A stretch of DNA of 64,000 nt from Candidatus Accumulibacter proximus (GTDB lineage: Bacteria; Pseudomonadota; Gammaproteobacteria; Burkholderiales; Rhodocyclaceae), in assembly GCA_016709675.1 (NCBI GenBank), contig JADJMH010000012.1, positions 1 to 64,000 of the forward strand, read 5' to 3'. Positions 54,437 through 63,593 of this stretch are shown piece after piece. The stretch's first letter is position 1; every line of letters begins with the position of its first letter. The notes under the pieces were generated by a model. That model had not been told where the DNA came from and searched no databases. It worked only from the letters and a program-made list of their open reading frames with translations. The position numbers were made by a program, and so were the translations under genes.

Positions 54437-55261
54437 ATGCCCGCCGATCTGTCCCCTGAAAGCTTCTACACCGCATCTGCCGACCCCTTTCCGGTGCCCT
54501 GCGCCAGCGACTTCGTCGAAGACCACTTCGGCGTGACGGTGGTGCTCACTGTCGGCAAAGCCCGCCAGGTGTTTCGCTGGATTTCGCCGGGGCGTTTCCT
54601 GATGGGATCGCCAGTGGACGAAGTTGAGCGTGGCAGCGCGGAAGTGCCGCATGAAGTGACGCTGAGTCAGGGCTACTGGCTCGCCGACACCGCCTGCACG
54701 CAAGCCTTCTGGCTGGCGGTGTGGCCGGTCAATCCGAGCCATTTCCAGGAAGACGGAAACAACCCGGTGGAAAACGTCGCCTGGCACGATGCGCAGCGTT
54801 TCATCGCCGAGCTGAACCGGCGGCTGCCGGGACTGTGCGCCCGCCTGCCCACCGAAGCCGAATGGGAATACGCCTGCCGTGCCGGCACGACAACGCCGTT
54901 CTCGTTCGGTAAGCAGATTACCCCCGAACAGGTCAACTATCACGGCGACTATCCTTGCTTCGGTGGCGAGAAGGGCCTCTATCGCCAGCGCACCGCTCCG
55001 GTCGCCTCGCTGCCGCCGAACCCCTGGGGATTGTACGAGATGCACGGCAACGTCTGGGAATGGTGCGCCGACTGGTATGCCGAGTACCCGCCGGAGCCCG
55101 AGGTGGACCCGCGTGGCCCGGCTTTTGGCAGAATGCGGGTTTTGCGCGGTGGCACATGGAGCGACCCCGCCCGCTACGCGCGCTCGGCCACTCGAAGCCG
55201 GATCGAACCCGCCTACCGACCGCGCAGCACCGGTTTCCGAATTGTGCTGGGGCAGCGCTGA
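54437..55261 (+). CDS. SUMF1-fold protein (formylglycine-enzyme-like)
   Basis: A 274-residue protein with the sulfatase-modifying-factor fold: FLMGSPVDEVERGSAEVPHE, PVENVAWHDAQRFIAELN, LPTEAEWEYACRAGT, GLYEMHGNVWEWCADWY and RVLRGGTWSDPARYARSATR. True formylglycine-generating enzymes have a Cys pair just after the RGGS/T motif. Here that region is WSDPARYARS with no Cys, so this is probably not the sulfatase maturase. Relatives serve other roles (EgtB-like or kinase partners). No signal peptide. Confidence 0.8.
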   Translation: MPADLSPESFYTASADPFPVPCASDFVEDHFGVTVVLTVGKARQVFRWISPGRFLMGSPVDEVERGSAEVPHEVTLSQGYWLADTACTQAFWLAVWPVNPSHFQEDGNNPVENVAWHDAQRFIAELNRRLPGLCARLPTEAEWEYACRAGTTTPFSFGKQITPEQVNYHGDYPCFGGEKGLYRQRTAPVASLPPNPWGLYEMHGNVWEWCADWYAEYPPEPEVDPRGPAFGRMRVLRGGTWSDPARYARSATRSRIEPAYRPRSTGFRIVLGQR

Positions 55262-55557
55262 GCGCTATCGCGTCGGGTAGAGCACCCCTGGGTGCACGGC
55301 ATTTCCCCGCCTCACCGGTCGAAGAAGAGCCCGCGGGCGGCCTGTTGCGAGGGCGACGTCAATCAGATTTTTTGCTCATGGCTGCGCTGCAGGTCGCCTG
55401 TTCGGAATACAATTCGCCGCCATCCGACCTCAACCAGCCCTGTTCCTGCGGCGCGTGCGCCGCGATGGCCGGGGAACCGGACGTCAAGGAAGGGGGTCAA
55501 CCAGCGTGTTTTGGATGGTCGTCGTCGACGGCCCTAACCCGGATCGGACAGGACGCG

Positions 55558-58440
55558 ATGAGCATCATCAGCGAAGAAGCACCAAGAAAAAAACGCTCCT
55601 ACTCGAGAAAGCTGCCAGTCGCGTTGAAGCCGGGCAGCGAGGAGGCGCACGCGGTCCGAATCGACGAGCGGCCCTTCATTGTCGGCATCGGGGCCTCGGC
55701 CGGCGGATTGGAAGCCCTCAGCCTGCTGTTGCCAAGCCTGCCCAAGAACCTCGGGTTGAGCTACGTCGTCGTGCAGCACCTTTCGCCCACTTACCGCAGC
55801 ATGATGTCACAGTTGCTCGGTCGCGAGACGACGATGCCAGTCAGGGACATTGAAGACAGCATGTCGCCGGAACCGAATACGGTCTACATCACGCCACCGA
55901 ATCGCAATCTGACGTTGCTGGATGGCCATTTCCGGCTGGTCGAACCAGCCAAGGAATCGCTGCCCAAGCCATCGGTGAATCGCTTCTTCGCCTCGCTCGC
56001 CGAAGAGATCGGCGAATCGACGATCGGCATCATTCTCTCCGGCACCGGTTCCGATGGCGCGGCGGGCATCCACGCGATCAAGGCCGCGGGCGGCTTCACC
56101 TTTTCCCAGGACCCGGAAACCGCCAAGTACAGCGGCATGCCGCAGTCGGCAATCGACACCGGCAGCGTGGACTGGATTCTGCCGCCCGAGAACATGGGCG
56201 CCGAAATCAGCCTGATCGTCCTCAACCGTGGACTGATTCCCGTGGCGACGCAGGCGGCCAGTGCGCCGGCCACACTGAAAACGCTGCTTGGCAAGGTGCG
56301 CAGCCGCACCAAGGTCGATTTCTCGCAGTACAAGGAGCCGACGCTGTGGCGGCGGATCGAGCGACGCATGGCGGCAAACCACGTCAGTACCTTGCACGAC
56401 TACCTGCAGGTGGTCGACCAGACGCCGGTCGAACTCGACAAGCTGTGTAAGGATATCCTGATCTCGGTCACTGCTTTCTTTCGCGATACCGACGCCTTTG
56501 TCCGGCTCGACAAGGTGGTGGCCGACATTCTCGCCAGCAAGCAGCCCGGCGATGACATCCGCGTCTGGGTCGCTGGTTGTGCGACCGGCGAGGAGGCTTA
56601 TTCGCTGGCCATCCTGTTTTCCGAACGTCTGGGCGCCGCCTTCGACCAGTACCGCCTGCAGATCTTCGCCACCGACATCGACCTCGATGCGATGTCCCTC
56701 GCGCGACGTGGTGTGTTTGCCGCCTCCAGTCTGGCGCACATGGACCGCGCCCGCCTGCGCGCCAACTTCACGCCGCACGGCGACCGCTACGAAATCAACA
56801 AGAACCTGCGCGACGTGGTCATCTTCGCCCGCCAGGATCTGGTGCAGGATCCACCGTTCCTGCGCCTCGACCTGGTCAGCTGCCGTAACGTACTCATCTA
56901 TTTCCAGAGTGAATTGCAGGCGCGACTGCTCTCGGTATTCCATTACGCACTCAATCCGGGCGCCTACCTGTTCCTTGGCAAGTCGGAAGGCATCTTCCAG
57001 CAGGAAGCGCTATTCGGTGTAGTCGACAAGGATGGCCGCCTCTATCGTCGCCACGGGGTCAGCGCCCGACTGCCGCTGCTACGATCAGAGATGCAGCTCC
57101 CGGCCGCGGGCCTCAACCAGCATCAGCGGCCGAGCAAACCGACCACCCCGCTGGGTTTCGAGAATATCCTGCTCGAGGCCGCCGGGCGCTATTTCATCCC
57201 GACCAGCCTGTTGATCAACGGCAAGTTCGAAATTCGCCACATTCACGGTGACGCCAGCCGGCTGCTCAATGTTTCACCAGGCCGGCCCGCCTTCGATCTG
57301 ATCTCGCTCATCCGTCGCGAGCTGCGTACCGAGGTCCAGGTTCTGATGCGGCAGGCGCAGGTCAAGCAGGCCGTGGCGCACGGGCGACCACGGCATATCA
57401 AGGCGCTCGACGCCACCCGCGGCGTCCGCCTGTCGGTCCATCCGGTATCGGCTACCGGTGGCGAGGCACTGTTCATGGTCTGTATTGAATGGATCCTGCC
57501 GCCAGCCGGCAAGAATTCCGTCGAGGACAACGGTAACGTTACTGACAAGGAACTCGAAGACGAACTCGCGGCAACGCGCGAGCACCTGCAGACGCTGGTC
57601 GAAGAGCTGGAAACCTCGAACGAGGAAATGCAGGCGCTGAATGAGGAGATCCAGGCCTCGAACGAGGAGATGCAGGCCTCGAATGAGGAACTTGAAGCCT
57701 CCAACGAGGAACTGCAGTCGACCAATGAAGAACTGGCGACGGTGAACGAGGAATTGCAGATCAAGACCGCCGAGACGCAGGAACTCAACGTCGAGCTGGA
57801 ATGCATCCAGAACAGCGTCGATTACCCGTTGCTGGTGCTCGATCGCAATGCCTGCCTGCAGCGCTTCAACAGCGCCGCTGCCCGGCTGTTCAAGCTGGGC
57901 GCAGCGCAGGTCGGACGCCACCTGCGCGACCTGCCACTGCCACCGGACATGCCCGATCTGGTGGCCGACAGCCAGCAGGTGATCGACACACAGAATGCGC
58001 TCGACCGCCAGATCGTCAACGCCAACCGTCGCCACTATTCGCTGCATATCGCGCCGTTGTTGCGCGACCCGCAGCGCACCGCCGGCGTCATCCTGCTGTT
58101 TGCCGATAACACCAGCCTTTACGAGACCGAGCGCTCGGCGCGCGAGACCCAGGTCCGGCTGCTGGCGGTGATGAACAATTCGGTCTCGCTGATGGCGGTG
58201 AAGGATGCCTCCGGACGCTACCAGTTCGCCAACCCGAAGTTCGAACAGAGCTTTGGCTTCGAAGCCGGGCAAGCGATCGGCAAGACTGACCTGCAGTTGT
58301 TCCCCGACGCCGTGTGTGATCTGTTCCGCGAGAGCGAACTCGAAGCAATGCGTCTGCGCAAGGGGATCGAGCGTGAGGAAACCCTCCCCCTCGCCGGCGG
58401 CGCGCCATTTCCTGGTGGTCCGCTTTCCTCTTTTCGATGA
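55558..58440 (+). CDS. CheB-CheR-PAS sensor, first part of a giant c-di-GMP signalling gene
   Basis: Starts at ATG 55558. Residues 40-230 are a CheB methylesterase with S48 (GASAGG), H74 (VQHLSP) and D166 (GTGSDGAAG), but without a receiver domain. Residues 240-500 are a CheR methyltransferase (VWVAGCATGEEAYSLAILF, FATDIDLDAMSLARRG, SCRNVLIYFQSELQ). Then come a PAS-like region, a strict heptad coiled coil (about 661-748, repeats of NEEMQAS/NEELEAS) and PAS domains. The frame ends early at 58440. Family architecture continues in the +1 frame at about 58390, after a run of five C, to PAS-GGDEF-EAL. So this is part of one longer protein unless really split. Confidence 0.88.
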   Translation: MSIISEEAPRKKRSYSRKLPVALKPGSEEAHAVRIDERPFIVGIGASAGGLEALSLLLPSLPKNLGLSYVVVQHLSPTYRSMMSQLLGRETTMPVRDIEDSMSPEPNTVYITPPNRNLTLLDGHFRLVEPAKESLPKPSVNRFFASLAEEIGESTIGIILSGTGSDGAAGIHAIKAAGGFTFSQDPETAKYSGMPQSAIDTGSVDWILPPENMGAEISLIVLNRGLIPVATQAASAPATLKTLLGKVRSRTKVDFSQYKEPTLWRRIERRMAANHVSTLHDYLQVVDQTPVELDKLCKDILISVTAFFRDTDAFVRLDKVVADILASKQPGDDIRVWVAGCATGEEAYSLAILFSERLGAAFDQYRLQIFATDIDLDAMSLARRGVFAASSLAHMDRARLRANFTPHGDRYEINKNLRDVVIFARQDLVQDPPFLRLDLVSCRNVLIYFQSELQARLLSVFHYALNPGAYLFLGKSEGIFQQEALFGVVDKDGRLYRRHGVSARLPLLRSEMQLPAAGLNQHQRPSKPTTPLGFENILLEAAGRYFIPTSLLINGKFEIRHIHGDASRLLNVSPGRPAFDLISLIRRELRTEVQVLMRQAQVKQAVAHGRPRHIKALDATRGVRLSVHPVSATGGEALFMVCIEWILPPAGKNSVEDNGNVTDKELEDELAATREHLQTLVEELETSNEEMQALNEEIQASNEEMQASNEELEASNEELQSTNEELATVNEELQIKTAETQELNVELECIQNSVDYPLLVLDRNACLQRFNSAAARLFKLGAAQVGRHLRDLPLPPDMPDLVADSQQVIDTQNALDRQIVNANRRHYSLHIAPLLRDPQRTAGVILLFADNTSLYETERSARETQVRLLAVMNNSVSLMAVKDASGRYQFANPKFEQSFGFEAGQAIGKTDLQLFPDAVCDLFRESELEAMRLRKGIEREETLPLAGGAPFPGGPLSSFR

Positions 58441-60178
58441 CGACGGGGCGATTACCGGTACCTGCTTCCAGGCCACCAACATCACTGCCCGCAAGCGCGC
58501 GGAGGAGCGGCTACGGCTGGCAGCGATGGTCTTCGATCGTCCTTCCGAAGGCGTCATGGTGACCGATACCGAGCAACGGATCCTGACTGTCAATGATGCC
58601 TTTACCACCCTGACCGGCTTTACCCGACAGGAAGTCGTCGGCAAGAAACCCAGCATCCTGCGCTCGGAGAAAACGCCAGCCGAGCTTTACGTTGACATGT
58701 GGAACAAGGTCAACCGGGTCGGCGTCTGGCAGGGTGAAATCTGGAATCGCCGCAAGAACGGCGAGCCCTTCCTCGAATGGCTATCGATCAACACCGTCAA
58801 GGACAAGAGCGGCAAGGTGGTCAACTACGTCGGCATGTTCAGCGACATTACCAAGGTGCGCGAGTCACAGCAGCGCATCGAGTACCTGGCAACGCACGAT
58901 GAACTCACCGGACTGCCCAACCGGGCACTGTTCAACGATCGCCTGCACCTGGCCCTGGCGCGTGTCGAACGCTCGCGGGAGAGCATCGGCGTGGTGTTCA
59001 TCGATCTCGACAACTTCAAGGTGGTCAACGACACCCTCGGCCATGTGACCGGCGACAAGCTGCTCAAGCAGGCGGCGCTGCGGCTGCTCGACTGCGTTCG
59101 TGCCGAAGACACGGTCGCGCGCCTGGGCGGCGACGAGTTCGTGGTCCTGCTTGAAACCGCCGATCGGCGCGAGGCCACACTGACAGCCGAACGTCTGCTG
59201 AGCGCCCTGAGCGCCAGCTACCATTTCGACGAGCACGAATGCTTCATCAGCGCCAGCATCGGCCTGAGCATGTTCCCCGAGGATGCTGCCGATGCCAATG
59301 CACTGATGCGGAATGCCGATTCGGCAATGTATCGAGCCAAGGACCACGGCAAGAACGCTTTTCGCTTCTTCACTGCCGATCTCGCGCTTCAGTCGACACG
59401 CCGGCTGGCGCTGGAGACGGGCTTGCGCCGCGCGATCGACAACGGCGAATTCTTCCTCCACTACCAGCCGCAGATCAACCTCGAAAACCATCAGGCGGTC
59501 GGCGCCGAGGCACTGGTACGCTGGCAGGCAAACGGCGAGGTGGTGGAACCGGTGGTGTTCATCCCGGTTGCTGAGCAGAGTAACCTGATCGTGGCGATCG
59601 ACGAGTGGGTGCTGGGTGAAGTCTGCCGGCAGATCGTCGAGTGGGACAACAGCGGACTGCCGCCTGTCAGGATCAGCGTCAACATCTCGGCGCGACATTT
59701 TCGCAAGGAAGGCATGGCCGCCGACCTGATGCAGATCGTCAGCCAGCATGGTGTTTCGCCACAGCGGCTGTGCATCGAGATTACCGAAGGCGTGTTGATG
59801 GACTTCGAACGTGCCCAGCGCATGCTGGCCGAACTGGTGGCCTTCGGTCTGATGATCAGTATTGATGACTTCGGCACCGGGTTTTCGTCCCTGTCGTACC
59901 TCAAGCGTTTTCCGATCCACGAACTCAAGATCGCGCGCAGCTTCGTTGACGGCATCTCGACCAACTCCGACGACCGCGCGATCGGTTCGGCGATCATTTC
60001 GCTCGCCCGCCACCTCGGCATGCGCGTCGTCGCCGAAGGGGTCGAAATGGCCGACCAGCACGCCGAACTCGACGCCTCCGGCTGCCACAATGGCCAGGGC
60101 TATCTCTATGCCAGGCCACTCGCACCGGACGTCTTTGCCGAGTGGTTACGTGCCCGCACCTTGTCGTCCCTTTCGTGA
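58397..60178 (+). CDS. PAS-GGDEF-EAL second part of the giant sensor
   Basis: In the +1 frame the gene goes on with RHFLVVRFPLFDDDGAITG, the end of the split PAS domain, then another PAS (RPSEGVMVTDTEQRILTVND). A diguanylate cyclase with RLGGDEFVVLLE (intact GGDEF) and a phosphodiesterase domain follow. The latter has GAEALVRW (EAL motif intact) and the conserved DDFGTGFSSLSYLKRFP and VAEGVE. Both catalytic domains look active. The combined protein would be about 1540 residues. Whether the frameshift near 58390 is real decides if the cell makes a fusion or two proteins. No ribosome site is seen for an independent start. Confidence 0.88.
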   Translation, partial: AARHFLVVRFPLFDDDGAITGTCFQATNITARKRAEERLRLAAMVFDRPSEGVMVTDTEQRILTVNDAFTTLTGFTRQEVVGKKPSILRSEKTPAELYVDMWNKVNRVGVWQGEIWNRRKNGEPFLEWLSINTVKDKSGKVVNYVGMFSDITKVRESQQRIEYLATHDELTGLPNRALFNDRLHLALARVERSRESIGVVFIDLDNFKVVNDTLGHVTGDKLLKQAALRLLDCVRAEDTVARLGGDEFVVLLETADRREATLTAERLLSALSASYHFDEHECFISASIGLSMFPEDAADANALMRNADSAMYRAKDHGKNAFRFFTADLALQSTRRLALETGLRRAIDNGEFFLHYQPQINLENHQAVGAEALVRWQANGEVVEPVVFIPVAEQSNLIVAIDEWVLGEVCRQIVEWDNSGLPPVRISVNISARHFRKEGMAADLMQIVSQHGVSPQRLCIEITEGVLMDFERAQRMLAELVAFGLMISIDDFGTGFSSLSYLKRFPIHELKIARSFVDGISTNSDDRAIGSAIISLARHLGMRVVAEGVEMADQHAELDASGCHNGQGYLYARPLAPDVFAEWLRARTLSSLS

Positions 60179-60807
60179 AAAGCGTTGCAGCCTCTGGTGG
60201 GGACAGATGCCGAGATGCCCTCCGCACCAGGCGAGCCGCACTCGCGGGCCGCGGGTGTGCTCGGTCCCGGCGTGGCGTCAACGCGGCATGACGGTGCCAC
60301 CTCGTCTGAAGCGGCCTCATCGATAAGGCGCTGCTCAAGGCTCTCGATCAACCCGTTTGCGGCGTCCTCGATCATGTCGAGGACCAGGTCGAAGCCGTGG
60401 CCAAGACCGTAGTAGGGATCAGGAACCTCGTCGTCGTCGAAATTCTTGGAGTAGCTCATCAATAGCCCCAGACGGTCGTGCTTCTCCGGGGGACAAACCC
60501 GTTTCAGCACCCCAAGGTTGTTGTGATCCATCGCAAGGATCAGGTCAAAGTAGTCCAGATCCTGGGCTGCCACCTTGCGCGCCCGCATATTCGACAGATC
60601 ATAGTGGCGAACGGCTGCCGCACGCTGGGTCCGTTGGTCCGGTGCCTCGCCTGCGTGATAGCCGTGGGTACCGGCCGAATCAACCTCCACTTTGTCCTCG
60701 AGGTTTTTCTGGCGCAGAATATGGCGGAAAACGCCCTCCGCTGTTGGCGAGCGGCAGATATTCCCCATGCAGACGAATAAGACCTTGATCACCTTCCGTT
60801 TTTCCAC
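60106..60807 (-). CDS. Low-molecular-weight protein-tyrosine phosphatase
   Basis: A 233-residue cytoplasmic phosphatase. P-loop VCMGNICRS (C13, R19) and the general acid in DDDEVPDPYYGLGHGF are intact. Residues 1 to about 160 cover a full domain. The extra C-terminal 70 residues (RVDATPGPSTPAARECGS onward) are unusual and cross 73 bases of the convergent PAS-GGDEF-EAL gene, so a lost or misread stop is possible. It probably follows der on the same strand, about 200 bases on. Such enzymes often control polysaccharide export kinases. Confidence 0.9.
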   Translation of the reverse strand: MEKRKVIKVLFVCMGNICRSPTAEGVFRHILRQKNLEDKVEVDSAGTHGYHAGEAPDQRTQRAAAVRHYDLSNMRARKVAAQDLDYFDLILAMDHNNLGVLKRVCPPEKHDRLGLLMSYSKNFDDDEVPDPYYGLGHGFDLVLDMIEDAANGLIESLEQRLIDEAASDEVAPSCRVDATPGPSTPAARECGSPGAEGISASVPTRGCNAFHERDDKVRARNHSAKTSGASGLA

Positions 60808-61008
60808 ACGCGTAATGGCACTGCTTCAGTTCAACCGTGCCTCATCCGGCACCCTTCCGGCAGACACGCCAGCCAATGCTGGTAGCCGAAGCCGACGAAG
60901 GCTTCATCATCCGTGGAAAATGGAGCCAGTGCAACATTTCACCGGAGATTCGGGGCGCTTGCTGGCCAAAGAACGTCTCCCGGGAAGGCCGCAAGCCGGT
61001 TTTCAGCC

Positions 61009-62451
61009 TCACCCCGGCACCTTGGGTCTGGCCTTGATTTGCTGGCCAGACCCCGGTCTGGCTCCCCGTCCGGCCGCTGGCTCCGATTTTTCGACCGCCT
61101 TGGACTTGCGCCGGTTTAGCTCTGGCGCTTTCTTGTCGGCAAAAGGATTGCTGCTGACGTTGAACTGGATTTGCAGCGGTGTGCCCTGCAGCTTGAACAC
61201 CTCGCGGAAGGTGTGCTCGAGGTAGCGGCGATACGAATCCGGGATCTTGTCGAGCGCATTGCCGTGAATGACGATCAGCGGCGGATTCCTGCCACCCTGG
61301 TGGGCGTAGCGGAGCTTTGGCCGGAACAGCCCGCTGCGCGGCGGCGCCTGCCTGGCCACCGCGTCGATCAGAGCACGGGTCAGCTTGGGCGTTGGCAAAT
61401 TGGCAACGGCCGCTTGGTAGGCCGCGTCCACCGAGCGGAAAAGCTGTTCCAACCCCTGCCCCTTGAGTGCCGAGACGTAGTGAAAGCGGGCAAAGTCGAT
61501 GAACGACATCTGCTCCTCGATAGCCCCCTTGATCTGCTCACGGACGTAGGCATCGAGGCCATCCCACTTGTTCACTGCGACCACCAGGGCGCGACCCGAT
61601 TCCCGAATGAAACCGCCGATGTGCGCATCCTGATCGGAGATGTCCTGGCGAGCATCGAGTACCAGAATCACCACCTGAGCGTCCTCGATTGCCTGCAGGG
61701 TCTTGATCACCGAGAATTTCTCCAGGGTCTCGAAGACCTTGCCGCGACGGCGCAAGCCGGCGGTGTCGATCAGCGTGTACTGGCGGCCGGCGCGCTCGAA
61801 ATCCACCTCGATGGCATCACGGGTCGTTCCTGGCTGGTCAAAAGCGATCACCCGATCTTCGCCGAGCAGCGCGTTGATCATCGTGCTCTTGCCGACGTTC
61901 GGGCGGCCGACGATGGCCACCTTGATGACGTCGCTTGTCGTCTCGCCTTCCGCCAGTTCCGGATACGGCCCCAGCGCCAGTTCGATCAGGGCGCGCACCC
62001 CCTCGCCGTGCGCCGCCGAGATCGGCAGCGGCTGACCAAGGCCGAGTTCATGAAAATCGGCGACCACGATACCGTGGTTCATGCCTTCGGATTTGTTGAC
62101 GGTCAGCAGGACGTTGCGGCCGGACTTGCGCAGCCGGTTGGCAATTTCCTTGTCCAGCGCCGTCACCCCGCTACGGCCGTCGACGACGAAAACCACCACA
62201 TCGGCTTCATCAATCGCCTGTTCGGTCTGGCGCGCCATCTGGTGCATGATGCCGTCTTTGGCGAGCGGTTCGAAACCACCGGTATCGATCACCAGATAGG
62301 GTTTGCTGCCGAGCCTTCCGTGACCGTAATGACGGTCACGCGTCAGCCCGGGAATGTCGGCCACCAGTGCGTCGCGCGTCCTGGTCAGCCGGTTGAAAAG
62401 CGTTGACTTGCCGACATTGGGACGCCCGACGAGAACGATGCTCGGCTTCAC
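61009..62451 (-). CDS. der: Ribosome-assembly GTPase Der (EngA)
   Basis: A 480-residue essential GTPase for 50S maturation. Two G domains each have a P-loop (GRPNVGKSTLFNRLTR near residue 8, GRPNVGKSTMINALL near 180), DTGGFE/DTAGLR switch II, and the NK.D motifs LTVNKSEG and VAVNKWDG. The C-terminal KH-like domain follows (about 355-440). A basic tail ends KARPKVPG. Its ATG overlaps the bamB stop by 4 bases (ATGA). Order yfgM-bamB-der is the conserved beta/gamma arrangement. Confidence 0.97.
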   Translation of the reverse strand: MKPSIVLVGRPNVGKSTLFNRLTRTRDALVADIPGLTRDRHYGHGRLGSKPYLVIDTGGFEPLAKDGIMHQMARQTEQAIDEADVVVFVVDGRSGVTALDKEIANRLRKSGRNVLLTVNKSEGMNHGIVVADFHELGLGQPLPISAAHGEGVRALIELALGPYPELAEGETTSDVIKVAIVGRPNVGKSTMINALLGEDRVIAFDQPGTTRDAIEVDFERAGRQYTLIDTAGLRRRGKVFETLEKFSVIKTLQAIEDAQVVILVLDARQDISDQDAHIGGFIRESGRALVVAVNKWDGLDAYVREQIKGAIEEQMSFIDFARFHYVSALKGQGLEQLFRSVDAAYQAAVANLPTPKLTRALIDAVARQAPPRSGLFRPKLRYAHQGGRNPPLIVIHGNALDKIPDSYRRYLEHTFREVFKLQGTPLQIQFNVSSNPFADKKAPELNRRKSKAVEKSEPAAGRGARPGSGQQIKARPKVPG

Positions 62452-63593
62452 TGGGCCTCGATCGCGAGCACGCGTCCATTGGTCGTCTGAACCACCAGGC
62501 TGCTGCCGAGGCGCTGCAAAGGTGCCTGAATCGCGCTGCCATCGGTCGGCAGGCGCGCAACGAAGGCGCCATCGTCACGACTCAGAAAGTGCACGATTCC
62601 CTTGACATCACCAACGACCACCAGATTGCGCAGCGACTGCGGCGCCGTGAGCCGTCGGAGGAAAAGCTTGTCCTGCTTCCAGAGGCCTGCACCGCTCGCC
62701 TTGTCGAGGGCGTGTACGGCGCCTTTGTCGTCAGAGACGTAAACGTAGCGGCTATCGATCGACAGACCGGCAGCGCTCGAGATGTCGCGCGACCACAGCA
62801 GGTTGCCGTTGCCGAGGTCGAAACAGGCGACGCGCCCCTGGAAGGCGGCCGCACAGATCATGCGGCCATCGATCACCGGCGCACTGGTGACGTCGGCAAC
62901 GCGATCGAGTTCAGTGGCGCCCTTCGGCAGGGCGACTGTCCCCTCCCAGAGCGGCGCGCCGTTTTCTGCACTCACCGCAATCAGCTTGCCACCGGGAAAG
63001 CCAGCAAAGACGTACTTCTCGATCACCACCGGGCTGGCCGTCACGCGCAGGGACAGCGGCGTGCTCGGACGTTGATAGAGCCACTTGCGCTTGCCGTTGG
63101 CCGGGTCGTAGGCGGCCAGGCGGTGATCGACACTACGCACGATCACCAGGCCAGCGCTGACCACCGGCGGGGCAACGATCTCGCTGCTGGCCTTGGCTTT
63201 CCACAACAGATTGCCGTCGGCCGTGGCGAAGGCCAGAACATCGCCCTTCGCCGTCCCGACGACCAGCATCCGCTCAGCTGCCCCGACGCCACCCGAGAGC
63301 GGCTGGTCGGCCTTTATTCTCCAGACCTGTTGGCCATCATCGAAACGGGCAATCGTGCCGTCCCTGGCTGCGACGTATACCGACGACGCCACCACGGCCG
63401 GAACAAAGGTATAGTCGCCGCCCTTGCCGACCCCTTCCTCCCAGAGCACACGCACGCCGGCCCTGGTCTCAATCGGCTGCAGTTCAGCCATCTTCGGCCC
63501 ACTGCTGGCAAAGGGATTCAGTGCGTCGAGCGTCGAGCAGCCGGCCAGCACCACCGACAGCACTGCCCCAGCAAGCAAGTGTCCCTTCATCAA
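62448..63593 (-). CDS. bamB: Outer-membrane assembly lipoprotein BamB
   Basis: A 381-residue lipoprotein (lipobox VLAGC, C19) and part of the BAM complex that inserts beta-barrels. It is a PQQ-type eight-bladed beta-propeller: repeated 'DGxxxW..' blades such as ARFDDGQQVWRIKA, AFATADGNLLWKA and ACFDLGNGNLLWSRD. Its start overlaps the upstream yfgM stop by 4 bases. It is co-transcribed with der, a common pairing. Length is normal. Confidence 0.96.
   Translation of the reverse strand: MMKGHLLAGAVLSVVLAGCSTLDALNPFASSGPKMAELQPIETRAGVRVLWEEGVGKGGDYTFVPAVVASSVYVAARDGTIARFDDGQQVWRIKADQPLSGGVGAAERMLVVGTAKGDVLAFATADGNLLWKAKASSEIVAPPVVSAGLVIVRSVDHRLAAYDPANGKRKWLYQRPSTPLSLRVTASPVVIEKYVFAGFPGGKLIAVSAENGAPLWEGTVALPKGATELDRVADVTSAPVIDGRMICAAAFQGRVACFDLGNGNLLWSRDISSAAGLSIDSRYVYVSDDKGAVHALDKASGAGLWKQDKLFLRRLTAPQSLRNLVVVGDVKGIVHFLSRDDGAFVARLPTDGSAIQAPLQRLGSSLVVQTTNGRVLAIEAQ

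Noticed and set aside
54437..55261. SUMF1-fold gene as the sulfatase maturase
   Set aside because: The Cys pair that defines the formylglycine-generating enzyme is missing from the RGGT region, so I did not assign that role.
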